From positions 1-64,000 of the forward strand of contig NZ_JAHXZR010000001.1 in NCBI RefSeq assembly GCF_019740315.1: a stretch of 64,000 nt of DNA, written 5' to 3'. Source of the stretch: Oceanobacter mangrovi (GTDB lineage Bacteria; Pseudomonadota; Gammaproteobacteria; Pseudomonadales; Oceanobacteraceae). A model generated the notes under the pieces. That model was not told where the DNA came from, did no database searches, and was given only the letters and a program-made list of their open reading frames with translations. Numbering within the stretch: the first letter of the stretch is position 1; every line of letters begins with the position of its first letter. Positions 43,294 through 52,788 of the stretch are shown piece after piece. A program made the translations under genes and the position numbers.

Positions 43294-44410
43294 CCCTAAT
43301 GAAGCAGCGACCCTCGCAAGGGACGTTTACGAATTAACAGAGGGGGATAAATTTGCAGCTCAACGGTTCATTAATAATCCAATATTTTCAAAGAACCGAT
43401 TCATTCCTGAAGGGAAGCTGGAAATGGGGTCGCTCAGTCAAACAACGCCTTTTGGTTTATTTACAAGAGGGGCCGGTAATATTTATGGAAACCACTTGAT
43501 AGTAATATTCAGAGGTACTTCCAATATAACCAGTGGTATTGGCGACTGGCTCACGAATCTCAACATTGGTTGTTCAATTTCATCAACCGGCCACTATGTA
43601 CATGCCGGCTTTAATTCTATGTTCAATAGTATGGTCGGGCAGTTAGAGTCCTTTGTAAGGTCACAGAAAGGCATCGATACTGTTCACTGCATCGGACATA
43701 GCCTTGGAGGAGCACTTGCCACACTAGCTGCTGATTGGTTTAAGTCAAATACCCAAATCAAACCGATTTTGTACACTTTTGGGGCTCCAAGAGTGGGCCA
43801 TTATGAATTTGCAACGGCTCACACCGTCTCCATGCTGCCGGAGAATATCAACAGAGTCGTTCACGGTACTGATGTTGTGCCCATGATCCCTCTTTTCCCA
43901 TTCTTTCACGCACCGACCAGTGGGCTTCCTTGCTACATAGCGACTGGTAATCAAATCGGTGGAGAGTGGCATGGTATGAGGCACTATGTCACAACCGTAT
44001 CTAGCCATAGGTCATGGAAGACCTTAAGGCAACCGGCTCCTCTTATACTATACCCGCAAATAAAATACTGGTTAAAAGAAGATAAAGTAGTCAATTTTAA
44101 CGGTGTCGACTTTTGGAATAAGCTTTATTATTCGTTTATTTATCTTTGCAATAGAATCATTGGAAACCCAATTAACTCTCTCGTGAGTTCTGCGGCCACC
44201 GCCCTTGATGTCATGGCATCTATTATCCATAAAGGCCTGAATAGTGGTGGAGAAGCCTCAGAGGATGCCAGTCTGTTGATTAAAAAACTGGCTAAAGCGC
44301 TGGGTATGACGGTGGTGGAAACATCTGTCCAGTTCATTAGAAACGCCCTGGAAAAACTGATGCAGCGTATGAGCATCATGGTTAAAGAAGCTTTGGACAG
44401 AAACAGGTAA
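43286..44410 (+). CDS. Class 3 lipase, candidate antibacterial effector
   Basis: A 374-residue alpha/beta-hydrolase of the lipase class 3 family. The nucleophile elbow GHSLGGALA places Ser139; Asp196 in HGTDVVPMIPLFP and His233 in GMRHYV complete the expected triad. The oxyanion region is VIFRGTSN. There is no signal peptide. The C-terminal 100 residues (about 275-374) are helical and partly hydrophobic and may contact membrane. A perfect AGGAGG ribosome site precedes the ATG. The position after three small beta-sandwich genes resembles type VI lipase effector loci, though no VgrG, PAAR or adaptor gene is in the window. An ordinary intracellular lipase remains possible. Confidence 0.85.
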   Translation: MFSPNEAATLARDVYELTEGDKFAAQRFINNPIFSKNRFIPEGKLEMGSLSQTTPFGLFTRGAGNIYGNHLIVIFRGTSNITSGIGDWLTNLNIGCSISSTGHYVHAGFNSMFNSMVGQLESFVRSQKGIDTVHCIGHSLGGALATLAADWFKSNTQIKPILYTFGAPRVGHYEFATAHTVSMLPENINRVVHGTDVVPMIPLFPFFHAPTSGLPCYIATGNQIGGEWHGMRHYVTTVSSHRSWKTLRQPAPLILYPQIKYWLKEDKVVNFNGVDFWNKLYYSFIYLCNRIIGNPINSLVSSAATALDVMASIIHKGLNSGGEASEDASLLIKKLAKALGMTVVETSVQFIRNALEKLMQRMSIMVKEALDRNR

Positions 44411-44416
44411 TACAAA

Positions 44417-44437
44417 AAGCCGGGCATCGCCCGGCTT
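44417..44437 (-). terminator. Terminator between convergent lipase and transaldolase genes
   Basis: AAGCCGGGC (44417-44425), loop ATC, GCCCGGCTT (44429-44437). On the minus strand it is followed by five T, so it fits best as the end of the transaldolase transcript; it may also stop the lipase transcript. Confidence 0.85.
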
Positions 44438-44464
44438 CTATCAATCATCCAGAAGAAGGATGCA

Positions 44465-45415
44465 TTAACCCAGCTTCTCAGCCAACAGCCCTTCCAGAAT
44501 CTTCTGGTCTTTCTCAAAACCACGAATCCCTTCGGCCAGTTTTTCCGTCGCCATGGCATCCATATTGAGGTCCCAGCGGAATTCGGCTTCAGTCATGGCG
44601 GCCGGGCGTTCGTTGATGCTGCCGTCATAGCTCAGGGCGCGGTTCAGTTCGCCTTCGGTATCGGCCAGTTCGTTCAGCAAGGCCGGGCTGATGGTGAGTC
44701 GGTCACAACCGGCCAGCGCACAGATTTCGCCGCTGTTGCGGAAGCTGGCACCCATGACCACGGTGGCGTAGCCGTGCTGTTTGAAGTACTGGTAGATACC
44801 AGCCACAGACAAGACACCAGGTTCGTCGGCCGGGGCGTAGTCGGTGCCAGGGTTGGCATTTTTGTACCAGTCGAGAATCCGGCCCACAAAGGGCGAGATC
44901 AGGAAGGCTCCGGCTTCGGCACAGGCGCGCGCCTGGGCAAAGCTGAAGATCAGCGTCAGGTTGCACTGGATGCCTTCTTGTTCCAGCACTTCAGCAGCGC
45001 GAATGCCTTCCCAGGTGGCGGCCAGTTTGATCAGGATACGGTCGCGGCCGACGCCCTGTTCTTCGTACAGGGCCACCAGCCGACGGGCTTTTTCAATGCT
45101 GGCGCTGGTGTCGAATGATAGCCGGGCATTAACTTCGGTAGAGATACGGCCGGGAATGTGCTGGACAATGGTGGCGCCCATAGCAACGGACAAGCGGTCA
45201 CAGGCGTCATCAATTTTGGCTGCCAGCGAGTCGCCCACGGCGGCTTGTAATGAGCTGTCGACCAGGGCGTCGTACTGGCCGGACTGCACGGCTTTTAACA
45301 CCAGTGACGGATTGGTGGTGGCATCCTGTGGCTTGAGGCTCTGGATCGCAGCGAGATCGCCGGTGTCGGCAACGATGGTGCTGTATTGTTTGAGTTGTTC
45401 GAGCAGGCTGGCCAT
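44465..45415 (-). CDS. tal: Transaldolase
   Basis: Pentose-phosphate enzyme moving a dihydroxyacetone unit from sedoheptulose-7-P to glyceraldehyde-3-P. The 316-residue protein matches E. coli TalB (317). It has DATTNPSLV, the Schiff-base Lys130 in [24 protein letters not shown] and MGASFRN. An AGGA ribosome site lies six bases before the ATG. Confidence 0.97.
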   Translation of the reverse strand: MASLLEQLKQYSTIVADTGDLAAIQSLKPQDATTNPSLVLKAVQSGQYDALVDSSLQAAVGDSLAAKIDDACDRLSVAMGATIVQHIPGRISTEVNARLSFDTSASIEKARRLVALYEEQGVGRDRILIKLAATWEGIRAAEVLEQEGIQCNLTLIFSFAQARACAEAGAFLISPFVGRILDWYKNANPGTDYAPADEPGVLSVAGIYQYFKQHGYATVVMGASFRNSGEICALAGCDRLTISPALLNELADTEGELNRALSYDGSINERPAAMTEAEFRWDLNMDAMATEKLAEGIRGFEKDQKILEGLLAEKLG

Positions 45416-45596
45416 GGGAATTCCTTTTTATCGTCTTTGTGTCGGCGGCGCGCACCGTCAGGGAACGCGCCCGAATCTCGTAGTCCTCGTATTAAATAAC
45501 ATAAATCGAGCAATCTTGTGACACCCGAGCGGGTGAATCCCGCCAGCCCGCTTTCCAAAGTCTTGTTTTCGCGTTGCCCGTCGTATCAGAAGCAGA

Positions 45597-46961
45597 CTAT
45601 TGCGATGTTGTATCGCCGTCCGCTTCAGCACTGGCCTTGAGGCTGTCTACGTAGGGCTGAAATACCCGCCGGATCATTTCCCGCTCGGCAGCACGCTGGC
45701 CGGTTGCCAGTGCTTCCGCCACGCTGCGTTTACCGGCCAGCGCAGCACTGATTTGCTGGCCGACGGCGATACCTATGGTCTGGAATTCCGGGATCGGAAC
45801 GATCTGAACACCCCGGTACGGCGATGGCGGCAAAGTGCTGTCGTCCGGGTTGGCGCTGTTGAGGGCTTCCAGCTCGGCTTCGGCAAAACGGGCAATCTGC
45901 AGGAATTCCGGAATCTTGTAAGTCGAATAGCGGGTGCCAGTGGGGATATGACTCCAGCCGGCTTTTTCGCCCACCAGCCGGATATAAAGCCGGGACGTTG
46001 CCCATTGCACAAAGGCCATCGCTGCTTGCTGCTTCTGGCTGGAGGCCGGAATCGCCAGTGCCCAGGACCACAGCCAATTGGCTCCCTTATCGGTAACCGC
46101 TGTCGGTGCCTGGGCAAACGCTACCTGATCCGCCACTTGCGAACGTTGCGGATCACTGACATAAGAGGCTGCAATACTGGCATCCACCCACATGCCACAC
46201 TGGCCACCACTGAACATCGCCAGCAGCTCATTAAAACTGTTGGCCGACGCGTTTGGCGGGCCGTACTGGTTCATCAATTCAACATAAAAACTGACCGCCT
46301 GCTGCCAGGGCGGGCTGGTGATCTGGGGCTTCCAGTTCATATCAAACCACTGGCCGCCCCAGCTATTCACCATGGTTGATAACAGGGCCATGTTGTCGCC
46401 CCAGCCCGGTTTGCCACGCAAACAAATACCGTAAATGCCTTTTTTGGGGTCATGAATCCGGCTCGCCACTTCCGCAATGTATTGCCACTTTGGTCGCTCA
46501 GGCATTGGCAAGCCCTGCGCATCGAGCAAGTCCTTGCGGTACATCAGCAGTGAGCTTTCACCGTAAAACGGCGCTGCCACCAGCTGGTCACCCACCGACA
46601 GCGCCGAGCGGATCGAGGGCAACAGGTCATCAATGTCGTAGCTGGCGCTGAACTGCAGTGGGATGATCCAGCCGCGCTGACCCCAGATCGGTGCTTCATA
46701 GGTGCCGATGGTCATCACATCAAACTGACCAGCACCTGAAGCCACGTCGTTGGTCACCCGCTGCCGCAGTACGCCTTCCTCCATTACCACCCAGCGCAGC
46801 TTGATATCCGGATGAGCCGCCTCGAAGTAGGAAGACAGCTTCTGCATCTCGATCATATGGCTGTTGTTCACGGTTGCCACCACCAGCTCGGTTGCCGCCT
46901 CGGCTCTGGCAACGGCGAGAGTCAGCAACCCGCTGAATATGGCAACCCACGACTTCGACAT
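45597..46961 (-). CDS. Sugar/polyol ABC transporter substrate-binding protein, orphan
   Basis: A 454-residue periplasmic family 1 solute-binding protein with a signal peptide (about 1-22, VAIFSGLLTLAVARAEA) and the family phrases KLSSYFEAAHPDIKLRWVVMEEGVLRQRV, FDVMTIGTYEAPIWGQRGWI and MYRKDLLDAQGLPMPERPKW. Likeness is to mannitol/sorbitol binders. No permease or ATPase gene is next to it, which is unusual. It is divergent from a PfkB sugar kinase gene, which suggests the same sugar or polyol. AGGGGA is a good ribosome site. Confidence 0.88.
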   Translation of the reverse strand: MSKSWVAIFSGLLTLAVARAEAATELVVATVNNSHMIEMQKLSSYFEAAHPDIKLRWVVMEEGVLRQRVTNDVASGAGQFDVMTIGTYEAPIWGQRGWIIPLQFSASYDIDDLLPSIRSALSVGDQLVAAPFYGESSLLMYRKDLLDAQGLPMPERPKWQYIAEVASRIHDPKKGIYGICLRGKPGWGDNMALLSTMVNSWGGQWFDMNWKPQITSPPWQQAVSFYVELMNQYGPPNASANSFNELLAMFSGGQCGMWVDASIAASYVSDPQRSQVADQVAFAQAPTAVTDKGANWLWSWALAIPASSQKQQAAMAFVQWATSRLYIRLVGEKAGWSHIPTGTRYSTYKIPEFLQIARFAEAELEALNSANPDDSTLPPSPYRGVQIVPIPEFQTIGIAVGQQISAALAGKRSVAEALATGQRAAEREMIRRVFQPYVDSLKASAEADGDTTSQ

Positions 46962-47053
46962 GGCAGTCCCCTGCGCTTGTTTTTATTCAAGTCTAGAAGA
47001 TATTGTCAGGCTCTGCGGGCCAGTTGCCCTCTTACCTGCTTTGGAAGCTGTTT

Positions 47054-48028
47054 ATGTTGCCTGTTATCTGTTTTGGTGAAGCCCTGATCGATATGTTGTC
47101 GAATCGCCAGCCCGGCGATGCTGCCGATGCACCCGAGTCTTTCAGCCGGTTTGCCGGTGGCGCACCCGCCAATGTGGCGGTGGCGATTGCCCGACTGGGT
47201 GGCCAGTCACAGATGGTCGGCAAGGTCGGAGCGGATATGTTCGGCGACTTTATCCAACGACAAATGCAGCAGGCAGGTGTTGATACCAGCCGCTTGTTAT
47301 CCACCAGTGACGCCAATACCGCGCTGGCATTTGTGTCGCTGGACGCGGCTGGCGAACGCTCTTTCAGCTTTTACCGCAATCCTTCGGCGGACCTGCTGTT
47401 TGCTGTCGATGAGTGGCAGCCGCAGTGGTTTGAACAAACCGGGATACTGCATTTTTGTTCCAATACCCTCACACATCCGGAGATAACCCAGGCGACCCAG
47501 GCCGGTGTTGAGCTGGCTTCACAAGCCGGCTGGCTAGTGAGTTTTGATTTCAATCTGAGGCACAACTTATGGCCGACGGGAATAGCCGATATTGAGCGTA
47601 TTCGGCCATTCCTGAGCCGTGCCCAGCTGGTCAAGATGAGTCGGGAAGAATGGCTGTGGATGCAGCAAACGGGTAGCGAAACCGGACTGTTGGATCAGCT
47701 CTGGCAAGGTCAAACCCGCTTGTTGATCGTGACCGACGGCAGCCAGCCACTGCAGTGTTTTGTGCGAGGCCAACCGCCCTTTGAGCTGTTGCCGCCAGAA
47801 GTAGCCACCCTTGATAGCACCGCAGCCGGTGATGCTTTTATGGGCGGGCTGTTATTCCAGCTCGCCAGCCAGAATATTGGCTCGAATCAGCTGGCGCAGT
47901 TTTGTGAGAATCAAGCCGACCTGCAGCAGGCATTATTTTTTGCTGCCCGCTGCGGTGGTTATGCCGCTGGGAATTATGGCGCTTTTGCTGCCATGCCAGA
48001 CCAGCAACAGCTGGCAGAATGGCCTTGA
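47054..48028 (+). CDS. PfkB-family sugar kinase (fructokinase-like)
   Basis: A 324-residue ribokinase-family enzyme. It has the N-terminal ICFGEALIDML, the sugar-binding GGAPANVAVAIARLGG, and the C-terminal anion hole and catalytic Asp in DSTAAGDAFMGGLLF. Fructose is the likely substrate by overall likeness, after uptake and polyol oxidation. The ATG at 47054 is preferred to a TTG at 47003. It is divergent from the orphan sugar-binding protein gene. Confidence 0.9.
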   Translation: MLPVICFGEALIDMLSNRQPGDAADAPESFSRFAGGAPANVAVAIARLGGQSQMVGKVGADMFGDFIQRQMQQAGVDTSRLLSTSDANTALAFVSLDAAGERSFSFYRNPSADLLFAVDEWQPQWFEQTGILHFCSNTLTHPEITQATQAGVELASQAGWLVSFDFNLRHNLWPTGIADIERIRPFLSRAQLVKMSREEWLWMQQTGSETGLLDQLWQGQTRLLIVTDGSQPLQCFVRGQPPFELLPPEVATLDSTAAGDAFMGGLLFQLASQNIGSNQLAQFCENQADLQQALFFAARCGGYAAGNYGAFAAMPDQQQLAEWP

Positions 48029-48038
48029 GTTCACCATC

Positions 48039-49142
48039 TCAGAAACGGACGCCGAGCCCCAGCTGCAAGGCCAGCAGCTGACTTTGGGAAATATCCAGGC
48101 TGTCGCTCAAAACCCCCAGCTGCAGCCAGCGATGCTGGAGTGCCAGTCGCACGGCTTTGGCGCGCGGCTCAAAACCGATCTGCCAGCGAATGCTGTGTGG
48201 CTGCCAGGCCAGTCCCATTTCATGGCCGTTGCGAATGCCGTTAAGGTAGCTGTCGAGGGTCAAATCCAGTTCCGGGGTTAATGCCAGTGCCTGATGCAGC
48301 TGATGGAATCGTGGTGGTCGCATCACCCGGAAAACCTCGCCTTCGCGCTGCATCACTGGAAAGTCGCCATCGGCGGTCAGCTGGCCATCGATGTACTGCC
48401 AGTTCTTTGAACCAAAGGTTACCGGCAGCTCAGACCAATCGATGCGAGCCAGCAGGTTATAACCCTGATAATCCAGCTGGTAAGACCGCCAGGCCCAGTG
48501 CAGGGCCAGATCCAGACTGTACAAGTCGCCATAGGAACGCTGATCCAGCGTGCGTGCTGGCGGAATCTTGTCTTCGGTGTAGGCGTAATCGACGTACAGG
48601 TCACCGCCCCAGTTATCGTCGTCCTGATAGTTGAGAGTGCCCGAGACCTCGCCCCACAAAAATCGATACAGCTGCAATTGAGTGACAGATGGTGTGATCG
48701 ACCACTGACCCGGAAGCGCCGATTCAAACTGCCACGCCAGCGAAATGCCTTCGCCTTCGTAATGCCGTGCCCGTACCCGATCGGTGACGCTGTAAGGCTG
48801 CTCCAGTTGAATACCATTGGCCTGATAATAGAAGCCTTTGGCGAGCTGGTTCGACAGCTCGTATTCGGCATGATGACGGTGTACATAACTGACGACGACA
48901 GGGCCGTAACCCGCACTGATTTTATCCTGCAGCCACAGCAGGCCATCGTCACCATCTTCGAATGAACCGCTCCAGTTGTCGATCAGGCCAGCCACCGCCA
49001 TTGGCCCGGCCCAGGCATAAACGTCCCGTTCAACCGCCACCTGCCAGTCGGCCGCCAGTGAGGACGGAGCCCAGGCCAAGCCTGACAGCCCCGTTATACC
49101 CGCCAACAACAGCGGCTGAATTCCTCGTGCCCATGCGCCCAT
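48039..49142 (-). CDS. Predicted outer-membrane beta-barrel protein
   Basis: A 367-residue secreted protein with a signal peptide (about 1-31, ending SSLA) and a mature part made of short alternating strands rich in Tyr, Trp and Gln (LQLYRFLWGEVSGTLNYQDDDNWGGDLYVDYAYTED). The last residue is Phe (LGLGVRF), the usual signal for BAM assembly. The family is not recognised; a porin or surface protein is possible. The ATG at 49142 has AGGGAG six bases upstream. It is convergent with the sugar kinase gene (10 bp), so a role in the same sugar uptake is conceivable but unproven. Confidence 0.75.
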   Translation of the reverse strand: MGAWARGIQPLLLAGITGLSGLAWAPSSLAADWQVAVERDVYAWAGPMAVAGLIDNWSGSFEDGDDGLLWLQDKISAGYGPVVVSYVHRHHAEYELSNQLAKGFYYQANGIQLEQPYSVTDRVRARHYEGEGISLAWQFESALPGQWSITPSVTQLQLYRFLWGEVSGTLNYQDDDNWGGDLYVDYAYTEDKIPPARTLDQRSYGDLYSLDLALHWAWRSYQLDYQGYNLLARIDWSELPVTFGSKNWQYIDGQLTADGDFPVMQREGEVFRVMRPPRFHQLHQALALTPELDLTLDSYLNGIRNGHEMGLAWQPHSIRWQIGFEPRAKAVRLALQHRWLQLGVLSDSLDISQSQLLALQLGLGVRF

Positions 49143-49174
49143 AAATACTCCCTGCCCATATACCAAACAAAAAA

Positions 49175-49196
49175 ACAGGGAGCCGAAGCTCCCTGT
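49175..49196 (-). terminator. Rho-independent terminator after the large lipoprotein gene
   Basis: ACAGGGAGC (49175-49183), loop CGAA, GCTCCCTGT (49188-49196). On the minus strand a run of seven T follows. It lies 24 bp past the stop of the large lipoprotein gene and just upstream of the barrel gene, whose transcription must therefore start separately. Confidence 0.9.
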
Positions 49197-49219
49197 CAGG
49201 TCCTGTCTGATCTTACCGA

Positions 49220-52200
49220 TTAGTTCGCCAGTGAGACGACAAACTCAGGTGTTACCACCAGGTTGTACTGACTGCCGTCATCAAACACAAACACCGGAAT
49301 ACCGTTACGCACTTCCAGCGTGCCGACCTGATAACCACCAGAACTGATAGTACCGGCAAACTCCAGATCACCAGTGCACTGGGTGATCTTCTCACCGTCA
49401 TTATCGCCTCCAACGCAGGTTGCCGCGATTGCCATGGTCACATCACCGTTGGTAACGGTCAGGTTCGTGACACTGGCTGCTTCCAGCTCTTCGGTATCGA
49501 TGTTCAGGGTCACCTGACGCTCACCGTAGTTCAGACGCAGCAGACCAATACCATCATCAATGCCACTGCGCTCTCCGACCAGACGAATACTGGCAGTATC
49601 CACTCCCGGCACGGCTATATCAGCTTCCAGAGCCACTGAGAAATCGAGGTATGACTCAGCAGTTTCAGCGTCCAGAATGCGGGTTTCAACACTCTCGGTT
49701 TGCACATCGCTGTATTCCACTGCCAGATCCAGAGTAATTTCATTCCCAGCCAACAAGTCCTCCAGCCAGATGTAGGAATTACCATATACCCAGGCTTCAG
49801 CACCGTCCTGATCGATTACACCAATATATGCGTAGGCATATTCGTAGTAGCTGAGAGAATTGGAAACCTGACTCCACCATACCGTTGCATCATCAGCATC
49901 CGAGGCAGTAGCGAGAGCAATATCCGCAGCAAAGGATCCATCGACCATTACTTCGCAGTTGGCACCGCCGTTACCATCATCAAGGCAGTTATCCAGCGAC
50001 ACCACCGTACCGTCCGGGGAAGGCATTTCGACACTGCTGCCGGCAGCCAGATAAGCAGTCCAGTTGTAGTCAACGAAGTTGGTCAACAGGCTGGAGAAGG
50101 TCTCATCGTAATCACTCTGGATAGTGATAGTAACGGTGTTGTCGTCGTTGTAGCTGACATCCGCTCCGCTGAAAGTGATGGTATCCATCACAGTGCCTTC
50201 TTCGATGGATTGTGGATCGTTTTCAAATCCGGCCAACGCTGCAACGTCCTGCAGGTTGTTGGCACCGGCATAGCCTGACAAGTGTGCGGTATTTTCTCCG
50301 CTGGCATTCGATACGGTCAGATCACCGGCCAGTGAGACTTCACTCGTCACATAGACAGGGCCGCCATCCTCACCTGCAATTATCTCACCGTTGGCATCCA
50401 GCACAGCTTCACGACGAAGACCCAGTGAGCCATCGAAAAGGTTGTAGTAACCACTGGCTTTCATCAATTTGGCAACGCCATCCAGACTGGCGTTAAGACC
50501 AGCTTCTTCACCATTAACTACGATTGGCGACGCCGTAATATCACCTTCAAAAGTCAGCACATTACTGTCTGAATCGGTGGCTTGTACTGCGCCATTGAAC
50601 AAGACGGAGCCGGAATCCATGGTAAAGAGTTCATCCAGCGAATTCAGGTCTGTAGTAGAACCGGCGATACCGGCGCTAAAAGCACCCTCAATCTTGTCAC
50701 CGTTACCGGCGTCATTGTTAAGAGATACCCCCAACTCCAGTTCGCCTGCGAGGTCTGTTGAGGTGTCTGAATCCCTGCTGGCACTGAAGCTGCTGGTCAG
50801 TACAGCGGTGGCCTGTGCAAAGTCACTGTCACCAGCCAGGGCAGACATACCGGTAAGACTGCTGGTCAGATTAATATCCAGCGACACCATGCCAGCGATA
50901 TCTTCGTCAGCAATAAATGCCTGCATGGCTGTCAGGGTGCCGAAGACGGCGGTTATGTCACCCGTTGCCGAGAAATCCTCTCCATTGTCCTTACCAGTCA
51001 TATTGAAGCCGGTAATGTTGGCGGTCATGGTGCCTGCTGTTGTTACCGAGACAGTCATCTCCGACCCGGCATCAATGGTGGCACCAACGCCTTCACCGGA
51101 GAAACTGATCGAGTCGACATAGGTTTCAGTGAGCAGAGTAGCCGTTGTGAAGGTTGCGGTAACATCCAGACCGGTATCGACCAGGCCATCACCGTCGTCA
51201 TCAAGGAAGTCCAGAATACTGAGGTCAGCACCAGTATCCAGCAGCTCGCTTGCCGTCACGCTGTAGGTGCCGTCGCCATTGTCTGTGGCGGGGATATTTT
51301 CATAGTTCTGCACGATATAGGCACCCATTGAGGCAGCCTGCAGCATCGCCTTGGTTGCCTGGAACAGCACGCCTGGACCGGCATTGCCCATATCATCGTT
51401 CTCCACGACCAGCTCCTGGAAGCCGCGGAAAATATCTGCTGTGTCCTGCATGGCTTCTACCAAAGCCTGGGTTTCATCCGCTTCGGTAGTCATCGCGGTC
51501 ACCAGGCTATCGCCATCAACCGCCAGAATCGCATCATTCCAGTTATTGAGGTCTTCAAGCAGAGTAATGGCATCAGCAACGGCGGCTGCCTTCAGCTCTG
51601 CTTCCGTGAGTTCTGTTGTGGTGTCGTCTTCGACCACAATTTCAGCGACTTCTTCTTCGTCTTCTTCCGCCAGTCCGGCTTCAAGTTCTTCCAGATAATA
51701 TTCAGCGGCAATGGTCGAGCCAGTCGCCCCGAGGTTGGTTCCCGCCGTGGTGGCAGCATCACCAGCACCGGCAAAAATGTCTTCCAGGTCAACGGTATCA
51801 TCACTGCTGGAGTTACTGACTACGCCACCATCTTCGTAGTCTGCTGCCAGGCTGTTTACCACATCGGCAATGTCAGAATTTTTCTGGGTAGCAACGGTCG
51901 CTATGGCTGCAACAATGGCGCCGTATTTTTTGCTGTCGTTGTCGGCGCTTGCGGAAGCAGAGTCAGTAATATCTGCAGGTGAAGTGTTGGCGATATCAAT
52001 GTTATCCAGGCCCAGCAACGTCGCTGTTGCCTTGGCAACGGCTGTGACTTCGGCAGCGGAGGCGCCGCTTGGGTAGGCCGCTTCAGTACGGACTGCTGCC
52101 AGGTGAGTCACTGGCGTCACCATCAGGGTTTTGGCAGTTTCTTCACCATAGGATGGCAGAATCGCGGTCAATTTGAAGTCAGGATTGTTGTAGAAGTAGA

Positions 52201-52606
52201 ACATGCCAAAGTCATAATGGATGTCATTCCAGTTACAACCAGCAGCCGCATCGCATTTAACTTCAGTACTGGCGCTGGTGGTCATGGTGACCTTGATCGG
52301 CACATCGGCCGGAATATCCATACCTTCCAGAGTATATTGGCCAGTGGCATTTGTGGTCGTGGTGCCGTAGCTGGTCAGGCCATCCAGACTGGTGACAGCG
52401 ATATCAGCATTTTTCAGGATCCCTTTGACCGCCAGACCCGTCAGGCTAACGCTACGGGGAGTATCGTCACCAGAAGTGTCTCCTCCTGTGGTATCACCAC
52501 CCGTGTTATCGCCAGAATCTGAGCTACTGCCGCCACCTCCGCCGCCACAACCAGCCAAAGCCAGCATTAACGCCAATGCCAAAGGATTCAAACCGAATTT
52601 GTTCAT
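49220..52606 (-). CDS. Large surface-type lipoprotein, 1128 residues
   Basis: A very long acidic lipoprotein. The signal ends in the lipobox LALAGC (Cys20), followed by a flexible Gly/Ser/Asp/Thr linker (about 21-50). The first domain (about 52-130) resembles a carboxypeptidase-regulatory-like fold (GLAVKGILKNADIAVTSLDG; TNATGQYTLEGMDIP). Next is an Ala/Asp/Glu-rich helical stretch with many repeated Glu (about 300-345). The remainder is beta-rich with a high share of Asp, Thr and Ser. No catalytic motif was recognised. An Asp at position 2 after Cys (inner-membrane retention) is absent, so outer-membrane sorting is expected. It may coat the surface or bind ligand; function unknown. Confidence 0.8.
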   Translation of the reverse strand: MNKFGLNPLALALMLALAGCGGGGGGSSSDSGDNTGGDTTGGDTSGDDTPRSVSLTGLAVKGILKNADIAVTSLDGLTSYGTTTTNATGQYTLEGMDIPADVPIKVTMTTSASTEVKCDAAAGCNWNDIHYDFGMFYFYNNPDFKLTAILPSYGEETAKTLMVTPVTHLAAVRTEAAYPSGASAAEVTAVAKATATLLGLDNIDIANTSPADITDSASASADNDSKKYGAIVAAIATVATQKNSDIADVVNSLAADYEDGGVVSNSSSDDTVDLEDIFAGAGDAATTAGTNLGATGSTIAAEYYLEELEAGLAEEDEEEVAEIVVEDDTTTELTEAELKAAAVADAITLLEDLNNWNDAILAVDGDSLVTAMTTEADETQALVEAMQDTADIFRGFQELVVENDDMGNAGPGVLFQATKAMLQAASMGAYIVQNYENIPATDNGDGTYSVTASELLDTGADLSILDFLDDDGDGLVDTGLDVTATFTTATLLTETYVDSISFSGEGVGATIDAGSEMTVSVTTAGTMTANITGFNMTGKDNGEDFSATGDITAVFGTLTAMQAFIADEDIAGMVSLDINLTSSLTGMSALAGDSDFAQATAVLTSSFSASRDSDTSTDLAGELELGVSLNNDAGNGDKIEGAFSAGIAGSTTDLNSLDELFTMDSGSVLFNGAVQATDSDSNVLTFEGDITASPIVVNGEEAGLNASLDGVAKLMKASGYYNLFDGSLGLRREAVLDANGEIIAGEDGGPVYVTSEVSLAGDLTVSNASGENTAHLSGYAGANNLQDVAALAGFENDPQSIEEGTVMDTITFSGADVSYNDDNTVTITIQSDYDETFSSLLTNFVDYNWTAYLAAGSSVEMPSPDGTVVSLDNCLDDGNGGANCEVMVDGSFAADIALATASDADDATVWWSQVSNSLSYYEYAYAYIGVIDQDGAEAWVYGNSYIWLEDLLAGNEITLDLAVEYSDVQTESVETRILDAETAESYLDFSVALEADIAVPGVDTASIRLVGERSGIDDGIGLLRLNYGERQVTLNIDTEELEAASVTNLTVTNGDVTMAIAATCVGGDNDGEKITQCTGDLEFAGTISSGGYQVGTLEVRNGIPVFVFDDGSQYNLVVTPEFVVSLAN

Positions 52607-52788
52607 AAGCTTCCCTCTCCCACCACCAATACTGATTGTTGTGTTATCTAGTACTCAAATAACCTAAAGATATGTCGACAAGAGCAATAAATAATGGCTG
52701 AAAAACAGCCAAAGGCAAGCCGATTGTCAGGAAGCACAATCAGCCAAAGGAGGGAAATTTACGAAAAGACCTGAAAAGATGTTCTGAA

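Noticed and set aside
45480-45596. Riboswitch or leader upstream of the transaldolase gene
   Set aside because: A small CACCCG/CGGGTG hairpin is present but nothing matches a known riboswitch fold.
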